Below, in pieces: positions 15,376-24,090 of a DNA stretch of 49,801 nucleotides; positions within the stretch are counted from its first letter, which is position 1, and every line of letters begins with the position of its first letter. Both the position numbers and the translations under genes were made by a program. The DNA comes from an uncultured Blautia sp. (GTDB taxonomy: Bacteria > Bacillota > Clostridia > Lachnospirales > Lachnospiraceae), in NCBI GenBank assembly GCA_900556555.1, contig USPF01000007.1:1-49801 (forward strand). Reading direction: 5' to 3'. The notes beneath the pieces were generated by a model. It saw only the letters and a program-made list of their open reading frames with translations. It had not been told where the DNA came from and searched no databases.

Positions 15376-16238
15376 TGAACCAGGATACACAGATTGGCGG
15401 AAATAAGAAAAAAATAACGAATATGATTTCAACAGCAGCATTGCTGGTTTTGTTTGTGGCATATATGTTTCCCTTTGTAATGGTGCTGATCAATTCCCTG
15501 AAACAGAAAAGAGATATTATCAAAAGCCCGTTTTCCTGGCTGTTTACGATTAAAGGATTATCCTTTGATAACTTTGTAAAAGCATTTACACAGATGGACT
15601 TTCCGAGAGCTTTTGGAAATTCTCTGATTGTAACGGTTTCAGCGACTGTGCTGGTAACCTTGTTTGCATCTATGCTTGCCTATTATATTGTACGTCACAA
15701 TAATAAGATTTCTAAACTGACGTTTTCCTTTATGGTGGCTTCTATGATCATTCCGTTCCAGGCAATCATGATTCCGCTGGTCAGCATTTACGGAGGAACT
15801 TTAAATATCCTGAACCACAGAGCAACCTTGGTTTTTATGCATACCGGATTTTCCATGGCAATGTCTGTATTTATGTTCCATGGCTTTATCAAGGGAAGTA
15901 TGCCCATTGCATTGGAGGAGGCAGCTTATATTGATGGATGTACACACAGCCAGACATTTTTTAAGATTGTATTCCCACTGTTGAAACCGATTATTTCTAC
16001 AATGACAATTTTAAATGCTATGGCTTTCTGGAATGATTTCCTTTTGCCATCACTGGTACTGACAGATAAGAAGCTTCTGACTTTGCCATTGTCTACCTAC
16101 AGTTTTTATGGTACCTATTCTGCTGATTACGGAACAATCATGGCAGGATTGCTGCTGTGTGTGATTCCGATTTTAATCCTGTATGTTATTTTGCAGAAAC
16201 AGATTATCAGCGGAGTAGTTGCAGGTGCAGTAAAATAA
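15375..16238 (+). CDS. ABC sugar transporter permease, MalG/UgpE type
   Basis: 287 residues with about six membrane segments, starting with a hydrophilic N-terminus then LLVLFVAYMFPFVMVLINS. The EAA loop appears as EEAAYIDGCTHSQTFFKIVFPLLKP, followed by NAMAFWNDFLLPSLVL, the usual MalG-type C-terminal pattern. Its start codon overlaps the stop of the first permease, so the two are probably translated in fixed ratio. Last transport gene before the two cytosolic enzymes. Confidence 0.92.
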   Translation: MNQDTQIGGNKKKITNMISTAALLVLFVAYMFPFVMVLINSLKQKRDIIKSPFSWLFTIKGLSFDNFVKAFTQMDFPRAFGNSLIVTVSATVLVTLFASMLAYYIVRHNNKISKLTFSFMVASMIIPFQAIMIPLVSIYGGTLNILNHRATLVFMHTGFSMAMSVFMFHGFIKGSMPIALEEAAYIDGCTHSQTFFKIVFPLLKPIISTMTILNAMAFWNDFLLPSLVLTDKKLLTLPLSTYSFYGTYSADYGTIMAGLLLCVIPILILYVILQKQIISGVVAGAVK

Positions 16239-16267
16239 AGATATAAGTATAAAGGGAGTATCTGGTT

Positions 16268-17650
16268 ATGATAAAAGACATATTACATGTAAAGGCCCCA
16301 GGGAACTGGATCAATGACCCAAATGGATTTATTTACTATAAAGGAAACTATCATTTGTTCTATCAGTATTTTCCATATGCACCAGAATGGGGAACCATGC
16401 ACTGGGGTCATGCAGTCAGCGAAGATCTGGTACATTGGCAGCACCTTGGAGTGGCTTTGTATCCAACCAAGGACTATGACAGAAATGGTATTTTTTCAGG
16501 AAGTGCCATGGAAAAGGATGGAGAGCTGTATCTTTATTATTCAGCAGTAAAATATCTTGAGGCAGAAGAAGAAAATATCCATCTTGCAAAAGATGAAAAA
16601 TTTGAGACAAGCCAGGCCATGATCATTTCTGAGGATGGGGTTCATTTCGATAACATACATGAAAAAAAACAGATTATCCCTGTGATTTATGAGGAAGAAA
16701 TAGGACATCCCACCCATACCAGAGATCCAAAAGTCTGGAAACATCATGATAGATACTATATGATTTTGGGAAGTACTATAACCGGAATAAAAGGAAGGGC
16801 GCTATTTTATACAAGTACAGACGGAAGAACCTGGAACTATGCAAATCAATATACGCATAAGGATTTTGGGACTGTTCTGGAATGTCCGGATCTTTTTGAA
16901 CTACAGGGGCAGTATGTATTTCAGGGTTCTCCTATGCATATTATGGATGACGGGCTGGAATACGCCAGCCATCCGGTTTGTGCTCTTGCAGATTTCGGGG
17001 AGGAGAATTGTGAGTTGTGTCTGAGCAGCAAGATGCAGATTGTGGATTACGGATTGGATCTGTATGCACCTCAGACCAATATAGACAAGGACGGAAACCG
17101 TGTGATGATTGCCTGGATGCGTATGCCAAAGGCTGTAAACAGCAACGGAGAACGTGGTGTCTGGAACGGGATGATGTGTGTGCCAAGAATCATGGAAATC
17201 AGAGAAAATCATATTTATTTCCGGCTCCATCCGCAGACAGACCAGTATCTGTCAAGAGAAATAAAGGACAGGGAAAGCCTGGACTGGAAACAGCCTTTCC
17301 GCATCAAAGCGGTTTTGAAACAAGGCGACAGACTGGATATCGGAGGCTATCAGATCGTGGCAGAGGATGACCGTATTAGAACAGACAGAAGCAAGGTGTT
17401 TGGTTCTATGGAAGGATACAGGCTGAAAGCGGAAACTCCAGAGCTTGGAGGAAGATACGAGCTGGATATTCTTGTAGATGAAAATTTAATTGAAATTTTT
17501 GTGAATGAGGGTCAGTATGTACTTAGCCATGTTGTATATAACCTTCAAAAGAAACTTATAGGACCGGTGGATAAGATATTGTCAGGTGCGGAGGATGAAT
17601 ATGAAGAGAAGTGCTGCTGTATTTCAGAAAAGATTAGCAAAACATCATGA
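16268..17650 (+). CDS. Cytoplasmic GH32 beta-fructofuranosidase (sucrase type)
   Basis: 460 residues, no signal peptide. The five-bladed propeller shows the three catalytic landmarks: nucleophile D17 in WINDPNG (14-20), stabilising RDP at 152-154 and acid/base E205 in ECPDLF, followed by a C-terminal beta-sandwich. It would split sucrose, or short beta-fructosides, imported by the ABC system just upstream. Because the sugar enters by ABC rather than PTS transport it arrives unphosphorylated, so plain sucrose or kestose is more likely than sucrose-6-phosphate. Its last 50 bases overlap the start of the amylosucrase gene. Confidence 0.9.
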   Translation: MIKDILHVKAPGNWINDPNGFIYYKGNYHLFYQYFPYAPEWGTMHWGHAVSEDLVHWQHLGVALYPTKDYDRNGIFSGSAMEKDGELYLYYSAVKYLEAEEENIHLAKDEKFETSQAMIISEDGVHFDNIHEKKQIIPVIYEEEIGHPTHTRDPKVWKHHDRYYMILGSTITGIKGRALFYTSTDGRTWNYANQYTHKDFGTVLECPDLFELQGQYVFQGSPMHIMDDGLEYASHPVCALADFGEENCELCLSSKMQIVDYGLDLYAPQTNIDKDGNRVMIAWMRMPKAVNSNGERGVWNGMMCVPRIMEIRENHIYFRLHPQTDQYLSREIKDRESLDWKQPFRIKAVLKQGDRLDIGGYQIVAEDDRIRTDRSKVFGSMEGYRLKAETPELGGRYELDILVDENLIEIFVNEGQYVLSHVVYNLQKKLIGPVDKILSGAEDEYEEKCCCISEKISKTS

Positions 17651-19436
17651 CGAGCTGAGATGGCTGTACATGGAATTATACGGCAATGAATCTATGTTTG
17701 CAGAGCTTACTTCTCAGATGTATGAGTATTACCAGGCCAGAAAAATAAGCCTGAAAAACAGAGATGAAAAGAAAGAAGCACACCCGGATTGGTTTAAGAA
17801 AAATGATATGCTGGGGATGATGCTTTACATTGATAATTTTGCCGGAAATATCAAGGGCGTACAGGAAAAGCTGGATTATTTAAAGTCTTGTAATGTAAAC
17901 TGTATTCACCTGATGCCGTTTCTGGATTCTCCAGAAGGGCGTTCTGACGGCGGGTATGCGGTGGCAGATTTTCGTAAGGTAAGACCGGACCTGGGAACCA
18001 TGGAAGATCTGGCGGTACTTACAGAGGATTGTCACAGAAAAGATATGAATGTATGTATGGACTTTGTTATGAACCATACTTCTGAGGATCACGAGTGGGC
18101 AAAACGTGCCAGACAGGGTGACGGAGAGTACATGAGCCGGTATTTCTTCTATGATAATTATGATATTCCGAGGAAATACGAGGAGACTGTGCCACAGGTA
18201 TTCCCTACCACAGCCCCTGGTAATTTTACATACCTTCCAGAGATGAAGCATTATGTCCTGACCACGTTTTATCCATATCAGTGGGATTTGAACTATAAAA
18301 ATCCAAGAGTGTTTAACGAAATGATGTATAATTTCCTGTATCTGGCAAACCAGGGAATTGATATTATCCGTATCGATGCAGTTCCATATATTTGGAAAGA
18401 ACTGGGAACCTCCTGCAGAAACCTTCCAAAAGTGCATACCATCGTGAGAATGATGAGGATTATCGGTGAAATTGTGTGTCCAAGTGTTATTTTACTTGGA
18501 GAAGTGGTAATGGAACCGGAAAAAGTAGTGCCATATTTCGGAACAGTAGAAAAACCAGAATGCCACATGCTGTATAATGTAACCACTATGGCGACTACCT
18601 GGCATAGTCTTGCCACAGAAGATATCCGCCTGTTAAAGCAGCAGATGGATGCGGTTAATCAGCTTCCGAAGGAGTACACCTTCCTAAACTATCTGCGCTG
18701 CCATGATGATATTGGATGGGGACTTGATTTTGATACCCTGAAATGGTGGGGCATGGAAGAGATTCCTCATAAGAGGTTCTTAAATGATTTCTATACAGGG
18801 AAATACGAAGGAAGTGTCAGCAGAGGAGAGCTTTACAATGACGACCCGGTGACACAGGATGCCAGATTTTGTGGAACTACTGCATCCATGTGCGGGGTGG
18901 AGAGTGCTGGATTTGAACAGGACGAAGAGAAGCTGGAGGCAGCAGTCTGCCTGGATCTGATGCTTCATGCATACATGCTCACACAGTCTGGTATCCCCAT
19001 GCTTTACAGCGGGGATGAAATCGGACAGATCAATGATTATACATACAAAGAAAACCCTCTGAAAAGGGAAGATTCCCGGTATATCCACAGAGGTGTCTTT
19101 CACTGGGAACTGGAGAAGAAACGTGCTAATCTGTCTACGGTGGAAGGGAAAATTTTCCATGGATTGGACAGAATGGAAAAAATCCGCAGACAGGAGAAGG
19201 TGTTTGATGCTTCTGCCAGTGTCTATACTTATGATGTGCATGATGATGGAATTCTCTGTATCATGAGAGAAAAAGATAAAGAAAAGTTTTTTGGGATTTT
19301 CAATTTCAGTAGCAGTGATAAAACTGCCTGGATGCAGGAAGAGGGAGAGTACGAAAATCTTGTGACAAATAAAACTCTGGAGATGAAAGATGTGCAGATT
19401 CCGGCACATACATTTATCTGGGCAAAACGGAAATAA
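17601..19436 (+). CDS. Amylosucrase-type GH13 enzyme (subfamily 4)
   Basis: 611 residues, close to the ~630 of known amylosucrases, no signal peptide. It carries an N-terminal helical domain (about 1-75), then a (beta/alpha)8 barrel with the catalytic set D259 (IIRIDAV), E301 (LLGEVV) and D369 (RCHDDIGW). The WDLNYKNPRVF...GIDIIRIDAVPYIWKELGTSC and GIPMLYSGDEIGQIND blocks are diagnostic of amylosucrase or its sucrose-hydrolase relatives. Such enzymes transfer the glucose of sucrose to an alpha-glucan and free fructose, or simply hydrolyse it. The start at 17601 is chosen for GGAGG six bases upstream; earlier in-frame GTG 17586 and ATG 17595 lack this spacing. It ends the sugar operon. Confidence 0.85.
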   Translation: MKRSAAVFQKRLAKHHDELRWLYMELYGNESMFAELTSQMYEYYQARKISLKNRDEKKEAHPDWFKKNDMLGMMLYIDNFAGNIKGVQEKLDYLKSCNVNCIHLMPFLDSPEGRSDGGYAVADFRKVRPDLGTMEDLAVLTEDCHRKDMNVCMDFVMNHTSEDHEWAKRARQGDGEYMSRYFFYDNYDIPRKYEETVPQVFPTTAPGNFTYLPEMKHYVLTTFYPYQWDLNYKNPRVFNEMMYNFLYLANQGIDIIRIDAVPYIWKELGTSCRNLPKVHTIVRMMRIIGEIVCPSVILLGEVVMEPEKVVPYFGTVEKPECHMLYNVTTMATTWHSLATEDIRLLKQQMDAVNQLPKEYTFLNYLRCHDDIGWGLDFDTLKWWGMEEIPHKRFLNDFYTGKYEGSVSRGELYNDDPVTQDARFCGTTASMCGVESAGFEQDEEKLEAAVCLDLMLHAYMLTQSGIPMLYSGDEIGQINDYTYKENPLKREDSRYIHRGVFHWELEKKRANLSTVEGKIFHGLDRMEKIRRQEKVFDASASVYTYDVHDDGILCIMREKDKEKFFGIFNFSSSDKTAWMQEEGEYENLVTNKTLEMKDVQIPAHTFIWAKRK

Positions 19437-19437
19437 G

Positions 19438-19487
19438 AAAACGCTGGCTTGGCCTGATTGTGATATCACAGGCTGAGCCAGCGTTTT
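19438..19487. terminator. Bidirectional terminator between amylosucrase gene and ilvE
   Basis: AAAACGCTGGCT (19438-19449) and AGCCAGCGTTTT (19476-19487) are perfect complements, with an inner GCCTG/CAGGC pairing. A and T ends flank the stem, so it can work in both directions for the two convergent genes. Confidence 0.85.
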
Positions 19488-19502
19488 AAAGTCTATTTAT
19501 CA

Positions 19503-20528
19503 TTATTCGATGACTTTCAGCCATCCCTTTGGAGCTTCCAGTCTTCCCATCTGAATACCGGTAAGTGTGTCATAGAGTTTCTGTGTTACAGGCCCCATAG
19601 CTTCCATACCGCTTGGGAAGCAGATTTCTTTTCCGTGGTCAATGATTTTTCCTACTGGAGAGATTACGGCAGCAGTACCACACAGACCGCATTCTGCGAA
19701 ATCTTTCACCTCGTCCAAATATACTTCTCTTTCTTCTGCTTCTAATCCCAGGTATTCTTTTGCCACATACATCAGGGAGCGGCGTGTAATAGAAGGAAGG
19801 ATGCTGTTGGATTTTGGTGTGACTACCTTTCCGTCTTTTGTGACGAACAGGAAATTGGCACCGCCTGTTTCTTCTACCTTTGTACGTGTACCTGCATCCA
19901 GATACATATTTTCATCAAATCCCTGGTTGTGAGCGTCTACGATGGCATGCAGGCTCATGGCATAGTTCAGCCCTGCTTTGATATGTCCGGTTCCGTGAGG
20001 TGCAGCACGGTCAAAATCACTGACACGGATGGTCAGAGGTTTTACACCGCCTTTGAAGTATGGACCTACCGGAGTGGTGAATACACGGAACTGGTATTCG
20101 TCAGCAGGTTTCACACCAATAACAGGATTCGTTCCGAACATATAAGGACGGATATATAAGGTTGCACCAGAGCCATAGGGAGGTACATAGGCAGCATTTG
20201 CCTTTACTGTCTGTACGATAGCGTCAATAAAGCGTTCTTCAGGGAATACCGGCATTTCCAGTCTTCTGGCAGAATCAGCCATACGGCTGGCATTTAAGTC
20301 CGGGCGGAATGTGACAATGCGCCCATCCTGTGTAGTATAAGCCTTCATACCTTCGAATACAGTCTGGGCATACTGCAGTACACCTGCACATTCGTTGAGC
20401 ACTACTTTATCATCTTCTGTCAATGTTCCTTCATCCCATTTACCGTCTTTGAAATCAGATACAAAACGATAATCTGTTTTTACATATCCAAAACCAAGGT
20501 TAGACCAGTCAATGTTCTTTTTCTCCAT
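19503..20528 (-). CDS. ilvE: Branched-chain amino acid aminotransferase
   Basis: 341 residues, PLP-dependent fold type IV. It interconverts leucine, isoleucine and valine with their 2-oxo acids using glutamate. Landmarks are FEGMKAYTTQDGRIVTFRPDLNASRM (58-83), the PLP lysine K184 in GTGHIKAGLNYA, and the class-IV signature TRTKVEETGGANFLFV. The start at 20528 (MEKKNIDW) is preferred because GGAGG lies eight bases upstream; a longer start at 20543 would place that site inside the gene. It is monocistronic with its own promoter. Confidence 0.93.
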   Translation of the reverse strand: MEKKNIDWSNLGFGYVKTDYRFVSDFKDGKWDEGTLTEDDKVVLNECAGVLQYAQTVFEGMKAYTTQDGRIVTFRPDLNASRMADSARRLEMPVFPEERFIDAIVQTVKANAAYVPPYGSGATLYIRPYMFGTNPVIGVKPADEYQFRVFTTPVGPYFKGGVKPLTIRVSDFDRAAPHGTGHIKAGLNYAMSLHAIVDAHNQGFDENMYLDAGTRTKVEETGGANFLFVTKDGKVVTPKSNSILPSITRRSLMYVAKEYLGLEAEEREVYLDEVKDFAECGLCGTAAVISPVGKIIDHGKEICFPSGMEAMGPVTQKLYDTLTGIQMGRLEAPKGWLKVIE

Positions 20529-20582
20529 GATAAGTTCCTCCATTCTGCCGCCTGATGCGGTATGTCATCTGAATTTTTTATC

Positions 20583-20611
20583 ATTATAAAACTTTAACGT
20601 GTGAATTGCAA
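20583..20611 (-). promoter_or_regulatory. ilvE promoter
   Basis: On the minus strand TTGCAA (20606-20611), a 17-bp spacer and TATAAT (20583-20588). The 55-base leader shows no T-box or attenuator. Confidence 0.7.
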
Positions 20612-20622
20612 GAGATGTTCCG

Positions 20623-20651
20623 TTGCTTTTTTAGAATCTTTCATATATAAT
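20623..20651 (+). promoter_or_regulatory. Promoter of xpaC-telA
   Basis: TTGCTT (20623-20628), 17 bp, TATAAT (20646-20651), divergent from the ilvE promoter only 12 bases away. Confidence 0.6.
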
Positions 20652-20691
20652 TTAAGAGAAACCATTCAGTAACAAGTAAGGAGTGACAAGG

Positions 20692-21858
20692 ATGTCAGGA
20701 AATGACTGGAATAGATTAGGCAGGGATGTAAAAGATATTGTTCAGAATGCCATTGATACAGGGGATTTTGGAGCCTTAAACCGGGATTTGGGAGTTACCT
20801 TAGAAAACGCTCTTGGGAATATGGCCAGGAGCCTGAAAAATCCAGGATCAAATGGTTTTGCCGGAACTTATAGCAGCTCATCGGAGCGAATGCAGCGGGC
20901 AAGAGAGAAATTTGCACTTTTTGTGAATACCAGGAAGATGAAGGCAGGTAGCATTACGGCATTGGTGGCAGGACTGGCTCTTGCTATAAGCTGTGGCTTT
21001 GCTCTTGGAATTGTAGGAGTGACTGCGTTGTTCTTGGATGCTATTGTGAAGCCTTTTGCAATCACTGCAAGCGTGCTTCTTCCCATAGGGCTGATGGGGG
21101 TGGCAGCAGCAATCTGGGGGAATCAGACCAGGAAAAAGATAGCAAGATTCCGTTCTTATGTAAAAACCTTGAATGGAAAACCGTATGGAAGTATCAAAGA
21201 TCTGGCAAAAAGTGTGAGAAAGTCAGAGAAGTTTGTAATCAAAGATATTGAGAAAATGATCGAGAAGAGGATGTTCCTGGAAGGACATCTGGATAGCAGC
21301 CAGACCTGCCTGATTGCAAGTGACGAAGCATATGAGCAGTACATGGAGACAGAGCGGAATGTGCAGAGAATGAAAGAGCAGGAAGCGAAAAAACCTAAAA
21401 AACAGCTTTCTGAGGAAGCAAGCAAGATTATCGAGGCCGGAAACCAGTACATTGAAGATATCAGAAGAAGCAATGATGCCATTCCAGGAATCGAGATTTC
21501 AAATAAAATGTATCATCTTGAAAACGTGATCCGCCGTATTTTCCAGAGAGTGGAGCAGCATCCTGAGCTTATTGATGACCTTCATAAGTTCATGGACTAC
21601 TATCTGCCTACCACCATGAAACTGCTGAATGCCTATGAGGAGCTGGATAAGCAGGATGCAGTGGGTGAGAATATTCAAAGTGCGAAACAGGAAATAGAAA
21701 ATACCCTGGATACCATTAATGATGCCTTTGAGAATCTGTTAGACAGTTTTTATAAAGAAACAGCATGGGATGTGTCCTCAGATATTTCAGTATTGAAAAC
21801 CATGTTTGCCCAGGAAGGGCTTACCGGTAAGGATAACTTTAATAAGAAAGGAAACTAG
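20692..21858 (+). CDS. xpaC: XpaC-family membrane protein (5-bromo-4-chloroindolyl phosphate hydrolysis family)
   Basis: 388 residues. The N-terminal part (1-80) is hydrophilic and followed by two membrane segments (about 84-106 and 112-140: SITALVAGLALAIS and FAITASVLLPIGLMGVAAAIWG). A conserved cytosolic helical domain (about 150-388) contains long charged coiled-coil-like stretches. It is almost always next to a TelA gene, as here (five bases apart). XpaC was named from a Bacillus hydrolysis phenotype, but its real role is unclear; the pair has been linked to toxic anion and envelope stress. The start at 20692 is chosen for AAGGAG eight bases upstream. Confidence 0.75.
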   Translation: MSGNDWNRLGRDVKDIVQNAIDTGDFGALNRDLGVTLENALGNMARSLKNPGSNGFAGTYSSSSERMQRAREKFALFVNTRKMKAGSITALVAGLALAISCGFALGIVGVTALFLDAIVKPFAITASVLLPIGLMGVAAAIWGNQTRKKIARFRSYVKTLNGKPYGSIKDLAKSVRKSEKFVIKDIEKMIEKRMFLEGHLDSSQTCLIASDEAYEQYMETERNVQRMKEQEAKKPKKQLSEEASKIIEAGNQYIEDIRRSNDAIPGIEISNKMYHLENVIRRIFQRVEQHPELIDDLHKFMDYYLPTTMKLLNAYEELDKQDAVGENIQSAKQEIENTLDTINDAFENLLDSFYKETAWDVSSDISVLKTMFAQEGLTGKDNFNKKGN

Positions 21859-21863
21859 AGAGT

Positions 21864-23006
21864 ATGAGTGAAGAATTTAAGGATTTTACTGTAACACCTA
21901 CTTTAACCTTTGAACCATTGAAAGAAGAAGCACCAGTGGCACAAGTGAAGAAAGAAGATCCTGCAAAGCCTCAGATGGATGACAGTATTCTTTCACCGGA
22001 AGAGAGAAAAATGGTCGATGATTTTTCCAAGCAGATTGATATTCGCAATTCTACAGCGATTCTCCAGTATGGAGCCGGAACACAGAAGAAGATGGCTGAT
22101 TTTTCAGAAGAAGCCCTGGACAAAGTAAGAACCAAGGATTTAGGAGAAGTGGGAGATCTTCTGGAAGATGTTGTGACAGAATTGAAAAATTTCGACGCTG
22201 AGGAAGAGCGAAAAGGCATTATGGGATTTTTTAAGAAGGGTGCAAATAAGCTGGAATCCATGAAAAATAAATATTCCAAGGCAGAGGCGAATGTAAACAA
22301 AATCGTGGAAACACTGGAGAAACATCAGATTCAGCTTATGAAGGATGCTGCGATTATGGACAAAATGTATGCTTTGAATTTGAATTATTTCAAAGAACTG
22401 TCCATGTACATCCTGGCAGGAAAAAAGAAATTAGAGGAAATCCGTGCCACAGAGCTTCCACAGCTTATGAGCAAGGCTCAGATAAGTGGATTGCCGGAAG
22501 ATGCCCAGGCAGCCAAGGATTTGGATTCTCTGTGTGACCGTTTTGAAAAGAAGATCCATGACCTGGAACTGACCAGGATGATTGCGATTCAGACGGCTCC
22601 CCAGATCCGGCTGGTTCAGGGAAATGATACTCTGATGGCAGAAAAAATCCAGTCTACCATTGTAAATACCATTCCATTGTGGAAAAGTCAGATGGTGATT
22701 GCCCTTGGTGTGGCTCATTCTACAGAAGCAGCGAAGGCTCAGAGGGAAGTTACGGATATGACCAATGCACTTCTTCAGAAGAATGCAGAGACTTTGAAGC
22801 TGGCTACCGTAGAAGCTGCAAAAGAATCAGAGAGAGGTATTGTAGATATTGAAACACTTCAGAAGACGAATGAAGCATTGATCAGTACCTTTGATGAGGT
22901 CATGGCAATCCAGAGGGAAGGCCGGGAAAAGAGAAGGGCAGCAGAGGCAGAAATCTACCGCCTGGAAGGAGAACTGAAACAGAAATTATTGCAGATTCAG
23001 AACTAA
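21864..23006 (+). CDS. TelA-family toxic anion resistance protein
   Basis: 380 residues, cytosolic and largely helical, of the TelA/KlaA family (PF05816). Its pattern of long amphipathic helices (for instance SKQIDIRNSTAILQYGAGTQKKMADFSEEALDKVRTKDLGEVG near residues 50-92) matches the family well. Members have been associated with tellurite resistance and with tolerance to cell-wall-active compounds, but the biochemical activity is unknown. It begins five bases after xpaC with a weak ribosome site, suggesting coupled translation, and is followed after 13 bases by ispG. Confidence 0.85.
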   Translation: MSEEFKDFTVTPTLTFEPLKEEAPVAQVKKEDPAKPQMDDSILSPEERKMVDDFSKQIDIRNSTAILQYGAGTQKKMADFSEEALDKVRTKDLGEVGDLLEDVVTELKNFDAEEERKGIMGFFKKGANKLESMKNKYSKAEANVNKIVETLEKHQIQLMKDAAIMDKMYALNLNYFKELSMYILAGKKKLEEIRATELPQLMSKAQISGLPEDAQAAKDLDSLCDRFEKKIHDLELTRMIAIQTAPQIRLVQGNDTLMAEKIQSTIVNTIPLWKSQMVIALGVAHSTEAAKAQREVTDMTNALLQKNAETLKLATVEAAKESERGIVDIETLQKTNEALISTFDEVMAIQREGREKRRAAEAEIYRLEGELKQKLLQIQN

Positions 23007-23019
23007 GGAGGGATTTGCT

Positions 23020-24075
23020 GTGTATCGTGAACATACAAAAGTAATACAGATTGGAGACCGGAAAATAGGCGGGGGGAATCCTGTGCTGATCCAGTCTATG
23101 ACAAATACCAGGACAGAAGATGTAGAAGCTACTGTACGTCAGATTCTGGAGCTGGAGGCAGCAGGATGCGAGATTATCCGCTGCACCGTGCCGAGCCAGG
23201 AAGCGGCAGAGGCTCTGAAAGAGATAAAAAAACAGATTCATATCCCACTGGTAGCAGATATTCATTTTGACTACAAAATGGCCATTGCGGCAATGGAAAA
23301 CGGAGCAGACAAAATCAGAATCAATCCGGGAAATATCGGCGGCCAGGAGAGAATCAAAGCAGTGGTGGATGTGGCAAAGGAGCGTAACATTCCCATCCGT
23401 GTAGGCGTCAACAGCGGTTCTCTGGAAAAAGAACTGGTGGAAAAATATCATGGCGTTACCGCTGAGGGTCTGGTAGAAAGTGCTTTGGATAAAGTAAAAA
23501 TCATCGAAGATCTAGGGTACGACAACCTGGTAATCAGCATTAAATCTTCCGATGTGATGATGTGTGTGAAAGCCCATGAAATTTTAGCAAAGAAAACACA
23601 TTATCCTCTGCATGTAGGCATTACAGAGGCAGGAACCCTGTATTCCGGTAACATTAAATCAGCCGTAGGACTTGGCATTATTCTTTCTCAGGGAATTGGA
23701 GATACCATCCGTGTGTCTCTTACCGGTGATCCGGTGGAAGAGATTAAATCAGCAAAGAGGATTTTGAAAACGCTCAATCTGAGAAAAGGCGGAATCGAGG
23801 TAGTATCCTGTCCTACCTGCGGCAGAACAAAAATTGATCTGATCGGACTTGCAAACCAGGTGGAAACCATGGTACAGGAATTCCCTCTGGATATCAAGGT
23901 TGCTGTGATGGGATGTGTAGTAAACGGGCCAGGTGAGGCAAAAGAAGCTGACATCGGCATTGCAGGAGGCAAAGGTGAGGGCCTTTTGATCAAAAAAGGT
24001 GAGATTGTGCGGAAGGTGCCGGAAGACCAACTTCTGGATACTCTTCGTGAAGAATTAAGAAATTGGCAAGCATAA
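23020..24075 (+). CDS. ispG: 4-hydroxy-3-methylbut-2-enyl diphosphate synthase
   Basis: 351 residues, GTG start with AAGGAGGG upstream. It carries out the sixth step of the MEP route to isoprenoids, reducing the cyclic diphosphate with a [4Fe-4S] cluster. The cluster cysteines are C264 and C267 (CPTCG) and C299 (GCVVNGPGEA). The N-terminal TIM-barrel shows NPVLIQSMTNT and ADIHFD; KIRINPGNIG marks the active-site region. It is the short, Gram-positive form without the middle insert domain of plants. The isoprenoid and replicase genes sit in one run behind xpaC-telA. Confidence 0.95.
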   Translation: MYREHTKVIQIGDRKIGGGNPVLIQSMTNTRTEDVEATVRQILELEAAGCEIIRCTVPSQEAAEALKEIKKQIHIPLVADIHFDYKMAIAAMENGADKIRINPGNIGGQERIKAVVDVAKERNIPIRVGVNSGSLEKELVEKYHGVTAEGLVESALDKVKIIEDLGYDNLVISIKSSDVMMCVKAHEILAKKTHYPLHVGITEAGTLYSGNIKSAVGLGIILSQGIGDTIRVSLTGDPVEEIKSAKRILKTLNLRKGGIEVVSCPTCGRTKIDLIGLANQVETMVQEFPLDIKVAVMGCVVNGPGEAKEADIGIAGGKGEGLLIKKGEIVRKVPEDQLLDTLREELRNWQA

Positions 24076-24090
24076 ATGGAGGCATGGTGA

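Noticed and set aside
17880..18437. 185-codon minus-strand frame
   Set aside because: It is a shadow of the amylosucrase gene, which has complete catalytic motifs on the plus strand.
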